The notes beneath the pieces were generated by a model. The model was not told where the DNA came from. It did not search any database and saw only the letters and a program-made list of their open reading frames with translations. A program made the position numbers and the translations under genes. From positions 1 to 64,000 of the forward strand of contig NZ_AOLK01000012.1 in assembly GCF_000336755.1 (NCBI RefSeq): 64,000 nucleotides of DNA, given 5' to 3'. The DNA is from Haloferax elongans ATCC BAA-1513. Lineage in GTDB: Archaea > Halobacteriota > Halobacteria > Halobacteriales > Haloferacaceae. This document shows, piece by piece, positions 42,032-50,280 of the stretch (positions are counted from its first letter, which is position 1; each line of letters opens with the position of its first letter).

Positions 42032-42796
42032 TTAGCCGATGTACCGCAGGTCGTCGTCGCTGGCGATACTCTGTTGTTGCTGCTGCATCTCCTGTATCTT
42101 TCCGGCGACTTCCTTCATCTCCTCGGCGCGGTCTTCGAGCGCCTCGAAGTCGACTTCGAAGTCGAGGAGTTGCTGCAGCACTTCGATGACGACCTGTGCG
42201 CTCTGTGGGTCGACGAGATAGCCGCTGGTCTCGCCCATCAGACACGTCGCGTCGAGACCGCGACGGCTGCCGAGACCGAGCATGAGTCCCGAAACGCCGA
42301 CGATGCCGCCCGCGGGCTCGCCGTCACGGAACTCTACGTCCGCATCTTCGAGTTCCTCGATTCGGGCGTCGTCGGCGACGGCCCCGAGAACCGAGGGTTC
42401 GTCGACGAGTTCTCCCGTCGGGACGCCACCGAGTGCGAACACTTGTTCGACGCCGAACTCCTCGGCGATGTCGAGGAAGGCGTCGGTGAGGTGGTAGTGG
42501 CCCTCGTTGGACTGCGATTGGTGGTCACCCGTGAGCAACAGCAGGTCGGGTCCGTCGCCCGGTGTCTCGACGGCGTGAATCTCGGTGTGAGTCAACTCGG
42601 CGACGCCGTCTTCGATGCTCACCTGCGGTGGGAACACGTCGGCGTAGACTCGCCGCACCAGTTGGGCCTCCTCGAACTCTTCGAGCAGGTGCTCGACGGC
42701 GAGTTTTCCGACGTTTCCGACGCCCGGAAGTCCCTCGATGAGGACCGCGTCGGAGAGGTCAGCCTCTGCGACAGCCTCGATTTCGATGTCGTCCAT
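42032..42796 (-). CDS. Proteasome assembly chaperone family protein (PAC2)
   Basis: A 254-residue PAC2-superfamily protein, recognised by SDAVLIEGLPGVGNVGKLAVEHLL, PPQVSIEDG, LLLLTGDHQSQSNEGHYHL and LMGETSGYLVDPQSA. In eukaryotes PAC2 domains help build the 20S proteasome; the archaeal members are candidates for the same job. The C-terminus is a coiled helix with a run of four Gln. It is the distal gene of the L44e-S27e-aIF2alpha-Nop10 cluster, 57 nt after Nop10. Confidence 0.88.
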   Translation of the reverse strand: MDDIEIEAVAEADLSDAVLIEGLPGVGNVGKLAVEHLLEEFEEAQLVRRVYADVFPPQVSIEDGVAELTHTEIHAVETPGDGPDLLLLTGDHQSQSNEGHYHLTDAFLDIAEEFGVEQVFALGGVPTGELVDEPSVLGAVADDARIEELEDADVEFRDGEPAGGIVGVSGLMLGLGSRRGLDATCLMGETSGYLVDPQSAQVVIEVLQQLLDFEVDFEALEDRAEEMKEVAGKIQEMQQQQQSIASDDDLRYIG

Positions 42797-42853
42797 GCAC
42801 GTAGTGCCGGACGCACTGGTTAAGAGGGCGTCGGTAGCCGACCCCGGATTCGG

Positions 42854-43075
42854 CTACTCTTCGGTCGCCTGTGAGTCGTGGGTCGCCTGCGACTCCTCGA
42901 CCGCCCGGCGCTTTCGAGCGCGACGGTACTCGCCGTAGGTGTCGTCGGGATTGTACGGAGCGGGCGCGCTGTTCTCTGTGGGTGCGCCGCACTCCGGACA
43001 CGTCTGAGAAAGTGAGTACACCGGGCGGTCGTGGCGACCGCGCCACGCGCTACACACCCGGATGTCCGATTTCAT
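42854..43075 (-). CDS. nop10: Ribosome biogenesis protein Nop10
   Basis: Small subunit of the H/ACA box RNP that guides pseudouridylation with Cbf5, Gar1 and L7Ae. In this 73-residue protein the zinc knuckle is CPECGAPT. The first knuckle is degenerate (CSAW in place of CxxC), leaving three Cys, as I recall for haloarchaeal Nop10. The linker RHDRPVYSLSQ and the helix YNPDDTYGEYRRARKRR are family-typical. The start overlaps the aIF2alpha stop by one base, so translation is coupled. Confidence 0.93.
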   Translation of the reverse strand: MKSDIRVCSAWRGRHDRPVYSLSQTCPECGAPTENSAPAPYNPDDTYGEYRRARKRRAVEESQATHDSQATEE

Positions 43076-43875
43076 TACTCTTCGTCGCCGCTGCGTTCGC
43101 GGTGGTATTCGGCGGTACCGCCGACGGCCTCGATGGCCTCACGAGCGCGTGCGACACTCGCTTCGAGTTCCGATTCGGCCGTCTTGTAGTCGGGTGCCTT
43201 CACCTTGATGCGGTACTCTGGCGCACCGACGTAGGTGACAGACAGTTCGATTTCGTCGCCGACGTCGCCGTCGCCTTCGGCGGCCTTCAGCGCCTCCTTC
43301 ACGTCGTCGACGCCGGTGCCCGAGGGCGAGCGCAGGTCGACGTAGCCGGTGACGTTGACGAAGGGAACCGAGACGTTTTGTCGTGCTGTGTCGACGACAG
43401 ATTCGAGGTCGTCGTCGTCCAGTTCGACGTCTTCGAGGACTTCGATGCCGTGAATAGCAGCCTGCTCGAACCCGTCGTAGAGCGACTCGAATTCGGCGAG
43501 CAGCGCGTTCGCGACGGTGCCGTACTCTTCGTCAGAGACGTCCTCGCCGAACGCGATGGCCATCCACTTGTCGGCCTTCTGCTCGTTTTTCCACTCCTGA
43601 ATCTTCTCTTTGCGCTGGTGCTCGTTGACGTCCTTGATGGTGAGGTCGATCTGCTGAGACCCCTCGTTGACGTCGAGGACCTTCGCGACGACCGTCTGGC
43701 CTTCTCGGACGTGGTCACGAACGTTCTTGATCCACCCGCTCGCGACTTCGCTGATGTGGGCGAGTCCGCGCTTGTCTTCGTACTCTTCGAGGTCGACGAA
43801 GACGCCGAAGTCCGTAATCTCGTCTACCTTCCCCACGACGAGTTCGCCGGAGTCAGGCCATCCGCTGTACTTCAT
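43075..43875 (-). CDS. Translation initiation factor 2 subunit alpha
   Basis: Alpha subunit of the heterotrimeric aIF2 that brings Met-tRNAi to the small subunit. The 266 residues comprise an S1/OB domain ([34 protein letters not shown]), a helical middle and a C-terminal alpha/beta domain ([18 protein letters not shown]) that contacts the gamma subunit. It lies after S27e and before nop10 (1-nt overlap). The initiator tRNA gene it serves is 4.7 kb away at 48613. Confidence 0.95.
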   Translation of the reverse strand: MKYSGWPDSGELVVGKVDEITDFGVFVDLEEYEDKRGLAHISEVASGWIKNVRDHVREGQTVVAKVLDVNEGSQQIDLTIKDVNEHQRKEKIQEWKNEQKADKWMAIAFGEDVSDEEYGTVANALLAEFESLYDGFEQAAIHGIEVLEDVELDDDDLESVVDTARQNVSVPFVNVTGYVDLRSPSGTGVDDVKEALKAAEGDGDVGDEIELSVTYVGAPEYRIKVKAPDYKTAESELEASVARAREAIEAVGGTAEYHRERSGDEE

Positions 43876-43893
43876 GAAGCGTCCTCCAAGAAG

Positions 43894-44088
43894 TTACGCC
43901 TCGAGCTCGGTGCTGTCTCGGCGCTCGACCGTCTCGACGACCTCGCCGTGGAACTCGGCGTTGCCGCCGGTCGGCGTGGCGAGGGTCGTCCCGCAGACGG
44001 CGCAGTTGACGACCGAAGAGGCCTTTCCGAAGATGGTCTGTTCGTTTTCGCAGTCGGTACACGCGACTTTGTAGTAGTTTCCTGCCAT
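43894..44088 (-). CDS. rps27e: 30S ribosomal protein S27e
   Basis: A 64-residue zinc-ribbon ribosomal protein. It starts MAGNYYKVACTDCENEQTIF, with knuckles CTDC and CAVCG, and the typical TLATPTGGNAEFHGEVVE tail. It starts 4 nt after the L44e stop and ends 18 nt before aIF2alpha. This order is one of the most conserved archaeal gene strings. Confidence 0.96.
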   Translation of the reverse strand: MAGNYYKVACTDCENEQTIFGKASSVVNCAVCGTTLATPTGGNAEFHGEVVETVERRDSTELEA

Positions 44089-44092
44089 CGAT

Positions 44093-44374
44093 TTACTCCT
44101 GGAATTCGAGGCGGCCTGCGCGCCATCCTTTGCGCATGTGGGCCTTGCCACAGTCCGAGCAGATGTACTTCAGGTGCGTCTTCTTCGTGGGTTTGTCTCC
44201 ACCAGGCACCTTAGAGAACTTACCGGCGTTACCGATGGTGGCCTTGCCGCGTCGCGTCTGACGGGCGTTCCACTTCATACCGGTCGGTCGGCCCTTGCGG
44301 ACCTTCTCGACTTCGTGCTCGTGGTGTGCCTTGCAGTGTGGGCAATACGTGTTGAAACGGCGTGGCATCTGCAT
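44093..44374 (-). CDS. rpl44e: 50S ribosomal protein L44e
   Basis: A 93-residue large-subunit protein near the E site. It begins [29 protein letters not shown] and ends with [20 protein letters not shown], the two zinc knuckles. The ATG at 44374 gives the usual Met-Gln-Met start; the second Met at 44368 is also possible. It is the first gene of the translation cluster. A TTTTAA element at 44410-44415 is the probable TATA box, giving a leader of only about ten bases. Confidence 0.96.
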   Translation of the reverse strand: MQMPRRFNTYCPHCKAHHEHEVEKVRKGRPTGMKWNARQTRRGKATIGNAGKFSKVPGGDKPTKKTHLKYICSDCGKAHMRKGWRAGRLEFQE

Positions 44375-44594
44375 AGATATCGACCTTGTGGGGGTTTTGA
44401 CGTGGCCCGTTAAAACCCGTTTGGTTCGACGCGGCCGCAAAATCCTCTTCCGTGCCCCGTTGAGCCGTGACAACGGCCCACAGTCACCCGGCTGATAGCC
44501 GACCTAGTTCGAGGCCTCAGTATGTTGGTCTTCAGTGTCGACCTCCACGCCCGAAGCCGAAGCGATTAAGCGGTGAGTGTGCCAATCCCGGCGC

Positions 44595-44855
44595 ATGAAG
44601 AAGCTCATCATCCACGGCGACCCCGGAATTCGGCGCGACGCCGTCATCAAATACGACGGCGAGGAGTACACGTGCTTCGCCATCGACCGGCAGGGCGACT
44701 GGCACGGCCCCGACCGCGTCCAGCTGTGGTGTACCATCGGCACCGAAGACGAGCGCGAGGCGTTCGAAAAGCGCGAGTTCGTCCCGCACTGGCTGGACAC
44801 CGAGGGTGTCGAAGCCGACGCCATCGAAGTCATCAAAAAGAGCGGTGCGGCCTAA
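44595..44855 (+). CDS. HAH_0734-like small haloarchaeal protein
   Basis: An 86-residue protein, MKKLIIHGDPGIRRDAVIKYDG, then YTCFAIDRQGDWHGPDRVQLWCTIG and a C-terminal helix with EADAIEVIKKSG. It matches my memory of the uncharacterised haloarchaeal family named after HAH_0734, not verified. The compact alpha/beta pattern and uniform composition mark it as a real core gene. GATTAAGC about 29 nt upstream is a likely TATA box. Divergent from rpl44e; convergent with the DUF2298 gene, with 7 nt between stops. Confidence 0.8.
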   Translation: MKKLIIHGDPGIRRDAVIKYDGEEYTCFAIDRQGDWHGPDRVQLWCTIGTEDEREAFEKREFVPHWLDTEGVEADAIEVIKKSGAA

Positions 44856-44862
44856 CCCTGTC

Positions 44863-47211
44863 TCAGGGTAACTCCGACTTTTCCACTTCGTAGACTGTCA
44901 CAGAGCCAGAGCGGTGCACCGGCGTCAACCACGGCACGTCGGTGTCGATGTCGCCGTAGCGGGCTCGTTCTCCCGGTCCGACCCACACGTACTGCACGTC
45001 GTATTTCTGGATGAACTGCGCGCGGGCCGACTCGTCGCCCACGTACATCGTGTCCACGTGTCGGACTCGCTCGTAGTACGCTTCAGGGCCACGATAGCCG
45101 ACTTCGTGGGCCCACCCGGCGACGGTCGGCACACCGGTCAGACTCGATTCGGGGTTCGCGCGCCACGCGTACATCACGTGTTCTCGTTCGTCTGTGACTG
45201 CTTCGGACCACTTCGTTCCCGGTGCCGTGAGAACGACCGTCTCCTCGTCGGCAGTTTCGTCGAGCCACGTAATCGCGGCTGCCTCCTGAGAATGCCGCCA
45301 CTCGGTGAACGCTGTCGCGTCGAGGGTCACTTCTTCTCGGGGCGAACTGGCGTGTTCACTGACTGCGAGGCCGCCGTACACCGACGTCGATGCGACGAAC
45401 AGAATGACGACGGCGACGCCCATCGCGCGGATTGCTTCTCGGCGGATGCTGAGGTTGACTTTCGGAACCGACAGGTCGCTCGCGGCGGCCGCCTCACGGA
45501 ACAGCCCTGCGAGGACGGGCCCCATGGCGACACCCCAGAGGACCCACACCTGCATGTACGTCTTGAACACCGTGTTCATCCGACCCGGACCGGCCTGCTC
45601 GTTCACGAAGACGATTTCGACGAGCATCGCCAGTCCCGCCCCGGCGACGACGAGCACCGTCGCGAACTGCGGGTCGTCGCTCGCACGGAGGAGTACCCAG
45701 CCGACGAGGACGAACGGGACGAAGAGGACGAGCGCGGCGAACGAGTGCACGGCGGCGACGACGGCCAACACGAAGACGCCCGCACCGACCGGAAGCGCCT
45801 CGCGGACACCGAGGTTTCGGACGTAGTGAAGCGCAAACGCGGCGATGAATGCACCGTGGACGAGGAGGAGCGCACCAACCCCGCTTCGCTGTGCTGGCGT
45901 GAGAATCTCGATTGTGCGCGTGCTCCCGCCGCCTGCGACGCTGCCGAGGAGGAACGGACTCGCAATCGCGACCGCGGCGACGCCAGCGAGACCGACGACT
46001 GCGGTCGTCCCGAGCACTCTCGCACCCTCGCTGCGGACTGGGTCGTCGCCGACGAGTTCGGCGAGTCGGTCGCGTCCGGGGAACAGTGTCCACGGGCGTG
46101 CGGTCGCGAACACCACCCCAAGGAAGAGCACGCCGAAGATAGACGGGAAGCTCCACGTGTCGATGACGACCTGTAGCCCGCCGAGCACAGCAGTCGCGCC
46201 GACGAGGAGGCGGCGCTCACTGATGGCGTCTTCCGGTGTTCGGAAGTACGCGAACGCGAGCGCCGCGCCGAGGAGTAAGAACGGCGTACCCATCATATGC
46301 GCGTGGAGGTCACCGTTGAGCCACGCGAAAAGCGGGAACTCGTTGATGGTCTCGGGGATGACACGGCTCGCAGTCCAGTACGAAAAGTCCGACGTGCCGG
46401 CGAGAATCTGCGAGACGGTGTAGCGCGAGCGCTCGGCGATTGCCTGTGCGATTGGTCGCTGAATCCCTTCGGGGAGGAGTCGAAGAACGAACCGACCGAC
46501 CGTGACGAGGTTGCTCGCGAACCCGACGAAGAACGCCGCGAGGATGCCGCCGAGTCGACCGTCGAGGCCGCGACTCAGCGAGATGCTGCGTCCGAGTTCG
46601 AACGCTCCGGTCACGAGGAAGCCGAAGAACCCGGCGAGCGCGAGGTTGTAGGCGAACGCAGGGTCGGTGCCCGTGAGCCACGCGAGCAGAATCGAGACGA
46701 GGTGGCCGCCGTAGTAGTAGCGAACCGATTCACCCGCGAACCACATGTCCTCGGGCGGGAGCGTCGATGACCGGGCCAGCGACTTCAGGAGGCCGAAGTC
46801 GAGGAACTTCTCACCGCCGCCAGCGTGGACTGCGGGGTCGAGCGCACGAAGGGTCACCGCGAAGAGAAACGCGATAGCGAATACGGTGGCTGCCTGCGTG
46901 AGGGCGCGTCTGTCGATGTCGATTTCAGGGGCGAGTCGAACTGTGCCGTCACGGAGAGCGTCGCGGTCGAGTCCGACCAGCGCCGAGACTACCACGAGCG
47001 TGCCGACGCCGACACCGACAGCTATCGCCGGGCTGAACGCGAGGTGGCCGACAAGGTACACTGGGAGGGTCACGACGACGAGCGACACGGGAAGCGTGAG
47101 GCCGGCACCGCGGCCGGGGAGGCGGGCGAACAGTCGGTTCGAGAGGGGAAGACCGACCGCCCAGAGGACCGCAAACACCGCCAGCCAGCGGGCCACGAGG
47201 GCGTATTCCAT
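44863..47211 (-). CDS. DUF2298 family large membrane protein
   Basis: A 782-residue protein with about 16-18 transmembrane helices, recognised as the archaeal DUF2298 (Chlor_Arch_YYY) family from features such as SVRYYYGGHLVSILLAWLTGT, FPLFAWLNGDLHAHMMGTPFLLLG and RMNTVFKTYMQVWVLWG. The fold resembles GT-C glycosyltransferases of the PMT/Alg type, with the HAHM motif near the expected active loop, so a lipid-linked sugar transferase is plausible but unproven. The C-terminal ~170 residues are soluble and extracytoplasmic. It is divergent from the GT2/GtrA pair, in line with a cell-envelope glycan role. Confidence 0.85.
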   Translation of the reverse strand: MEYALVARWLAVFAVLWAVGLPLSNRLFARLPGRGAGLTLPVSLVVVTLPVYLVGHLAFSPAIAVGVGVGTLVVVSALVGLDRDALRDGTVRLAPEIDIDRRALTQAATVFAIAFLFAVTLRALDPAVHAGGGEKFLDFGLLKSLARSSTLPPEDMWFAGESVRYYYGGHLVSILLAWLTGTDPAFAYNLALAGFFGFLVTGAFELGRSISLSRGLDGRLGGILAAFFVGFASNLVTVGRFVLRLLPEGIQRPIAQAIAERSRYTVSQILAGTSDFSYWTASRVIPETINEFPLFAWLNGDLHAHMMGTPFLLLGAALAFAYFRTPEDAISERRLLVGATAVLGGLQVVIDTWSFPSIFGVLFLGVVFATARPWTLFPGRDRLAELVGDDPVRSEGARVLGTTAVVGLAGVAAVAIASPFLLGSVAGGGSTRTIEILTPAQRSGVGALLLVHGAFIAAFALHYVRNLGVREALPVGAGVFVLAVVAAVHSFAALVLFVPFVLVGWVLLRASDDPQFATVLVVAGAGLAMLVEIVFVNEQAGPGRMNTVFKTYMQVWVLWGVAMGPVLAGLFREAAAASDLSVPKVNLSIRREAIRAMGVAVVILFVASTSVYGGLAVSEHASSPREEVTLDATAFTEWRHSQEAAAITWLDETADEETVVLTAPGTKWSEAVTDEREHVMYAWRANPESSLTGVPTVAGWAHEVGYRGPEAYYERVRHVDTMYVGDESARAQFIQKYDVQYVWVGPGERARYGDIDTDVPWLTPVHRSGSVTVYEVEKSELP

Positions 47212-47306
47212 CTGTCAGAGAAAGGTGCGTCCGGCGGTAAACGTGTTGTGGATGGTGTGCGCGCGAGAGCGGTTCGCTTTTTACCACGTTCGAAGAATGG
47301 ACGGGT

Positions 47307-48092
47307 ATGTCGCAGTCTGTCGGGGTGGTGGTCCCTGCCTATCGGCCCGACCCCGAGCGTCTCGTCCCGTACGTCCGCGCCCTCGTCGCGGAGTTCGACC
47401 CGGAAGTCGTCCGTGTCGAACTCGACGCGCCGCGAGCGGGGATACTCGACTCTCTCTCTGCCCTCCCTCCAGTCGTAGACGTGAACGCTGTCGATGCCCG
47501 GCGCGGCAAAGGTGCCGCCATCACCGCCGGATTCGAAGCGCTCGACACGGATATCCTCGCGTTCGCCGACGCCGACGGAAGTACACCCGCGGAGTCGATG
47601 GGGAACGTCGTCGCCGCCGTCCGCGAAGGCGCTGACCTCGCGGTCGGCTCGCGTCGCCATCCCCGTGCAACAGTCGCATCGCACCAGACCATTGCCCGCC
47701 GCTATCTCGGCGACGGCTTCGCGTGGCTCGCCCGTCGCTTGCTCGACGTGCCGCTGTACGACTACCAGTGCGGCGCGAAGGCGATAACCGCCGACGCGTG
47801 GGACGACGTTCGCAGCCACCTCTACGAACCCGGATTCGCGTGGGACATCGAACTCATCGCCGTCTCGGGTGCATTCGGTCACCGTGTCGCCGAGGTCCCG
47901 GTCGTCTGGGAAGACCAGCCCAACTCGACGGTCTCGCCGGTCGATACGACCATCAAGATGGCACGCGGTCTCCTCCGGTCGCGTCACCGCGCCCGGACGA
48001 TTCGCGAGGACCGCCTCCACGAGTTCATCGCCGCCCAGAACGACGAGTGTACCCTCGTCGATGAGTTCTCCGCAGAGGCCACGGATGACTAA
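47307..48092 (+). CDS. Glycosyltransferase family 2 (polyprenyl-phosphate type)
   Basis: A 261-residue GT-A fold enzyme. The nucleotide-sugar region has VGVVVPAYRPDPERL, DARRGKGAAITAGFEAL and the metal motif FADADGSTP near residues 90-98; the acceptor region has DYQCGAKAI and WDIELIAVSGAFGHRVAEVPV. Enzymes of this type charge polyprenyl or dolichyl phosphate with a hexose. It overlaps the following GtrA gene by 8 nt. The pair looks like the classic GT plus lipid-sugar translocator unit used in N-glycosylation or surface polysaccharide building. Substrate unknown. Confidence 0.9.
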   Translation: MSQSVGVVVPAYRPDPERLVPYVRALVAEFDPEVVRVELDAPRAGILDSLSALPPVVDVNAVDARRGKGAAITAGFEALDTDILAFADADGSTPAESMGNVVAAVREGADLAVGSRRHPRATVASHQTIARRYLGDGFAWLARRLLDVPLYDYQCGAKAITADAWDDVRSHLYEPGFAWDIELIAVSGAFGHRVAEVPVVWEDQPNSTVSPVDTTIKMARGLLRSRHRARTIREDRLHEFIAAQNDECTLVDEFSAEATDD

Positions 48093-48543
48093 CCGACTCT
48101 CGGCGCTCGCCTCCGGCACTCGGTTCGGGAAGTTCGCTTCCGTCGGTGTCGTCGGCGCGATGTTCGACCTCACGGTGAGCAGCATCCTCATCATCTTCTT
48201 CGGCGTCCTCGGCGAGTACGCCAAACTCGCCGGCGCGGAGGTCGCCATCGTGGTGATGTTCATCATCAACGACCGCTGGACCTTCGCGGGCGCGGGCGCA
48301 GACCACCTTATGGCGAAGGGTCGTCGCTTCCTGAAGTCGAATCTCGTCAGGAGCGGCGGCCTCGCAGTGCAGGTGCTCGTGGTTCGCGCGCTTCGGGAGG
48401 TTCCGGTGTCGATTCCGGTCTTCGGCATCGACCTCTGGCAACTCATCCCGTTGCCCATCGCCATCGCCGCGTCGATGTTTCTGAACTACGTCGCTGAGAG
48501 CCTGTTCACGTGGCGAATTGCTGCCGGTTCGAGTCAGCGGTAG
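48085..48543 (+). CDS. GtrA family membrane protein
   Basis: A 152-residue, four-helix protein of the GtrA/DPMS3 group. It opens LASGTRFGKFASVGVVGAMFDLTVSSIL and has VMFIINDRWTFAG and MFLNYVAESLFTWR, the typical helix ends. GtrA proteins are thought to flip or present polyprenyl-linked sugars. The start ATG 48085 lies inside the GT2 stop region, so the two are translationally coupled; an in-frame ATG at 48061 is a less likely start. It ends 69 nt before the initiator tRNA gene. Confidence 0.88.
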   Translation: MTNRLSALASGTRFGKFASVGVVGAMFDLTVSSILIIFFGVLGEYAKLAGAEVAIVVMFIINDRWTFAGAGADHLMAKGRRFLKSNLVRSGGLAVQVLVVRALREVPVSIPVFGIDLWQLIPLPIAIAASMFLNYVAESLFTWRIAAGSSQR

Positions 48544-48612
48544 TCACGGTGAAAATTGACACACGGCTCCCGAAACAGAAGTCTTAACAATGGATGTCGC
48601 GTTTGTTGATTC

Positions 48613-48687
48613 AGCGGGATGGGATAGCCAGGAGATTCCGCCGGGCTCATAACCCGGAGATCGGTAGTTCAAATCTACCTCCCGCTA
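48613..48687 (+). tRNA. Initiator tRNA-Met (CAU)
   Basis: Full cloverleaf without intron. The acceptor AGCGGGA pairs with TCCCGCT, the D arm starts GGAT, the anticodon arm is CCGGG-CTCATAA-CCCGG, and the T arm is GGTAG-TTCAAAT-CTACC; the discriminator is A and CCA is not encoded. The A1-U72 pair and the three G-C pairs next to the anticodon loop (GGG/CCC) mark it as the initiator and not the elongator. A TATA-like CTTAACA lies about 27 nt upstream. Its 3' end is partly repeated downstream. Confidence 0.96.
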
Positions 48688-48694
48688 TGGTTTT

Positions 48695-48750
48695 GCCGAC
48701 CTCAACTCCTGAGCACCGAGTCTCGTCTCGGTGCGACCCCTGAGGTCGGC
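48695..48750. other. Double stem-loop directly after the initiator tRNA
   Basis: The outer stem GCCGACCTCA/TGAGGTCGGC is 10 bp and perfect. It encloses an inner stem GCACCGAG/CTCGGTGC of 8 bp with a TCTCGT loop. It begins 7 nt after the tRNA 3' end, behind a TTTT run. It may be a structured trailer, a small RNA or part of an integration-site remnant. Confidence 0.7.
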
Positions 48751-48762
48751 TTCATAGCACAG

Positions 48763-48805
48763 TAGATTTGAACCGGGGAGCGTCAGCGACCGGGGTTCAA
48801 ATCTA
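48763..48805. repeat. Inverted copy of the tRNA T-arm sequence
   Basis: TAGATTTGAACC at 48763-48774 is the exact reverse complement of GGTTCAAATCTA at 48794-48805, with 19 bases between. Both are versions of the T-arm of the initiator tRNA. Confidence 0.75.
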
Positions 48806-48815
48806 TCTCCCGCTA
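48796..48815 (+). repeat. Second copy of the tRNA-Met 3' end
   Basis: TTCAAATCTATCTCCCGCTA matches the last 20 bases of the tRNA gene (48668-48687) at 19 of 20 positions, 128 nt downstream and in the same orientation. This is the form left by site-specific integration into a tRNA 3' end (attL/attR-like), but no integrase gene lies between the copies. Confidence 0.8.
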
Positions 48816-48839
48816 TTCTCCTGAAAACCACACTCCCAA

Positions 48840-48861
48840 GCAGTGCGTCTTGTCGCACTGC
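48840..48861. other. Hairpin between the second and third tRNA-tail copies
   Basis: GCAGTGCG-TCTTGT-CGCACTGC is a perfect 8-bp stem with a 6-base loop, lying between the repeats at 48796 and 48896. Confidence 0.55.
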
Positions 48862-48895
48862 GACGACGTGTTTCTCTGCGAATCGTGACGAGTAG

Positions 48896-48908
48896 CAAAT
48901 CTACCTCC
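48896..48908 (+). repeat. Third, shorter copy of the tRNA-Met T-arm end
   Basis: CAAATCTACCTCC is identical to 48670-48682 inside the tRNA. It is preceded by AGTAG, as the tRNA copy is by GGTAGTT. It lies 56 nt before the Rieske gene, just upstream of that gene's TATA-like GATTTTC. Confidence 0.6.
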
Positions 48909-48963
48909 AACACCGCCGACCGTTTCCGAAGAAGATTTTCCGCACCTTACCGACCAGATACCA

Positions 48964-49380
48964 ATGAGCGACCTCGAACGAATCTGTTCGGTCGACGACG
49001 TGCCCGCGGACACGACGTTCTTGTTCCGTGTCGCGGGCGACGACGAAGACGAGCGCGAGGCGATTCTCGTTCGCACCGACGGCGACATCCGCGGCTGGCT
49101 GAACTACTGCATGCACCTGACGCACATCAAAATCGACAAGGGCTCAGGTGCGTCGATGCGCAACGGCGAACTCATCTGCGAGAACCACGGTGCGTACTTC
49201 GAAGCCGACACGGGCTACTGCAACTACGGCCCCTGCGAGGGCGCAGTTCTCGACGACCTCGATATCACCGTCGACGGCGACCACGTCTTCCTCTCTGACG
49301 ACGACTACTCGTTCGTGGGACAGGGCGGCGTCGAGAAGGACCCGGCCGACCGCAGTTCGAGTTCGAACGTCGAATTCTGA
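48964..49380 (+). CDS. Rieske-type [2Fe-2S] protein
   Basis: A 138-residue soluble protein with one Rieske cluster site: Cys49-x-His51 in NYCMHLTH and Cys72-x2-His75 in LICENHGAYF. A further CNYGPCEG loop resembles the second half of Rieske ferredoxins. It has no transmembrane helix or Tat signal, so it is likely a cytosolic ferredoxin-like electron carrier or an oxygenase component. No oxygenase is adjacent. It is convergent with pabC, with 6 nt between the stops. Partner unknown. Confidence 0.88.
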   Translation: MSDLERICSVDDVPADTTFLFRVAGDDEDEREAILVRTDGDIRGWLNYCMHLTHIKIDKGSGASMRNGELICENHGAYFEADTGYCNYGPCEGAVLDDLDITVDGDHVFLSDDDYSFVGQGGVEKDPADRSSSSNVEF

Positions 49381-49386
49381 GGCGAC

Positions 49387-50280
49387 CTACTCTTCTGTTC
49401 CGTAGAACTGCCGTTCGACGTAGTCGTCGTAGAGCCGCGAGAGAAGCGTCGTTACCGGGCCGTCGCCGATGGTGATGCCATCGACCGTTTCGACCGGGCG
49501 GAGTTCCCACGTCGAGTTGGTGAGAAACGCTTCGTTCGCATCCCGGACTTCGTCAGGCGTGAAGCGCCGCTCTCGAATCGGAATTCCCTCCTCTCGGGCG
49601 AGGTCCAACACGACACGGCGCGTGATTCCAGGGAGGACCGGACCGTCGAGACTCGGTGTGCAGAGTGCGTCGTCAGCGACGAAAAAGAGGTTGCTCGTCG
49701 CGCCTTCAGTGACGTAGCCCTCCGAATCGAGCATGAGCGCCTCGTCGGCACCCGTGACTCGGAGTTCGGTTCGTGCGAGGATGCCGTTGAGGTAATTGTG
49801 TGTCTTCGCGCGGGCGGGCAGCGCGCGGTCAGAAATCCGACGGGTTCGGACGGTCTGGGCCGTCGCGGGGCCGTCCCAGACAGGCTCGGACCCGCGGCCG
49901 CCACGCGGTAGGGGTTCGACGATGACGACGACTCGCGGGTCTACTTCTTCGGCGGGGGTCAGGCGACCCGGCTGGCTCCCGCGCGTTATCGACAGACGGA
50001 CGTACGCGTCTTCGAGGTCGTTCGCGGCCAGCGTCTCGTCGATGCGGCTTCTGAGGTCAGCATCCGAGAGGCCGTGGTCCATACCGAGTACGTCGCAGGT
50101 CTCGGCGAGTCGGTCGGCGTGCGCTTCCCAGTGGAACACGTCGCCGCCGTAGGCGCGAAGCGTCTCGAACGCTGCGTCACCGTAGAGGAATCCACGGTCG
50201 GTGACCGGAATCGACGCCTCGTCGGCGGGAACGATGTCGCCGTCGACGTAGTAGACACGGTCTGTCTCGTCGTCGCTCAT
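49387..50280 (-). CDS. pabC: Aminodeoxychorismate lyase (class IV aminotransferase)
   Basis: PLP enzyme of fold type IV that turns 4-amino-4-deoxychorismate into p-aminobenzoate and pyruvate. In this 297-residue protein the PLP Lys is in ARAKTHNYLNGILA, with EGATSNLFFV and ITRRVVLDLA following. Branched-chain aminotransferase is the sister function. PabC is preferred because the gene overlaps pabA by four bases (ATGA), and pabA overlaps pabB in the same way. The start [14 protein letters not shown] at 50280 fits these overlaps. Confidence 0.88.
   Translation of the reverse strand: MSDDETDRVYYVDGDIVPADEASIPVTDRGFLYGDAAFETLRAYGGDVFHWEAHADRLAETCDVLGMDHGLSDADLRSRIDETLAANDLEDAYVRLSITRGSQPGRLTPAEEVDPRVVVIVEPLPRGGRGSEPVWDGPATAQTVRTRRISDRALPARAKTHNYLNGILARTELRVTGADEALMLDSEGYVTEGATSNLFFVADDALCTPSLDGPVLPGITRRVVLDLAREEGIPIRERRFTPDEVRDANEAFLTNSTWELRPVETVDGITIGDGPVTTLLSRLYDDYVERQFYGTEE

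Noticed and set aside
42854-43075. Nop10 as a broken gene because one zinc knuckle lacks a Cys
   Set aside because: The rest of the protein is intact and in its conserved operon; the CSAW form appears normal for haloarchaeal Nop10 as I recall it.
48613-48963. An integrated provirus or plasmid at the tRNA gene
   Set aside because: Only 108 bp separate the first two tail copies and no integrase or cargo gene is present, so at most it is a remnant.
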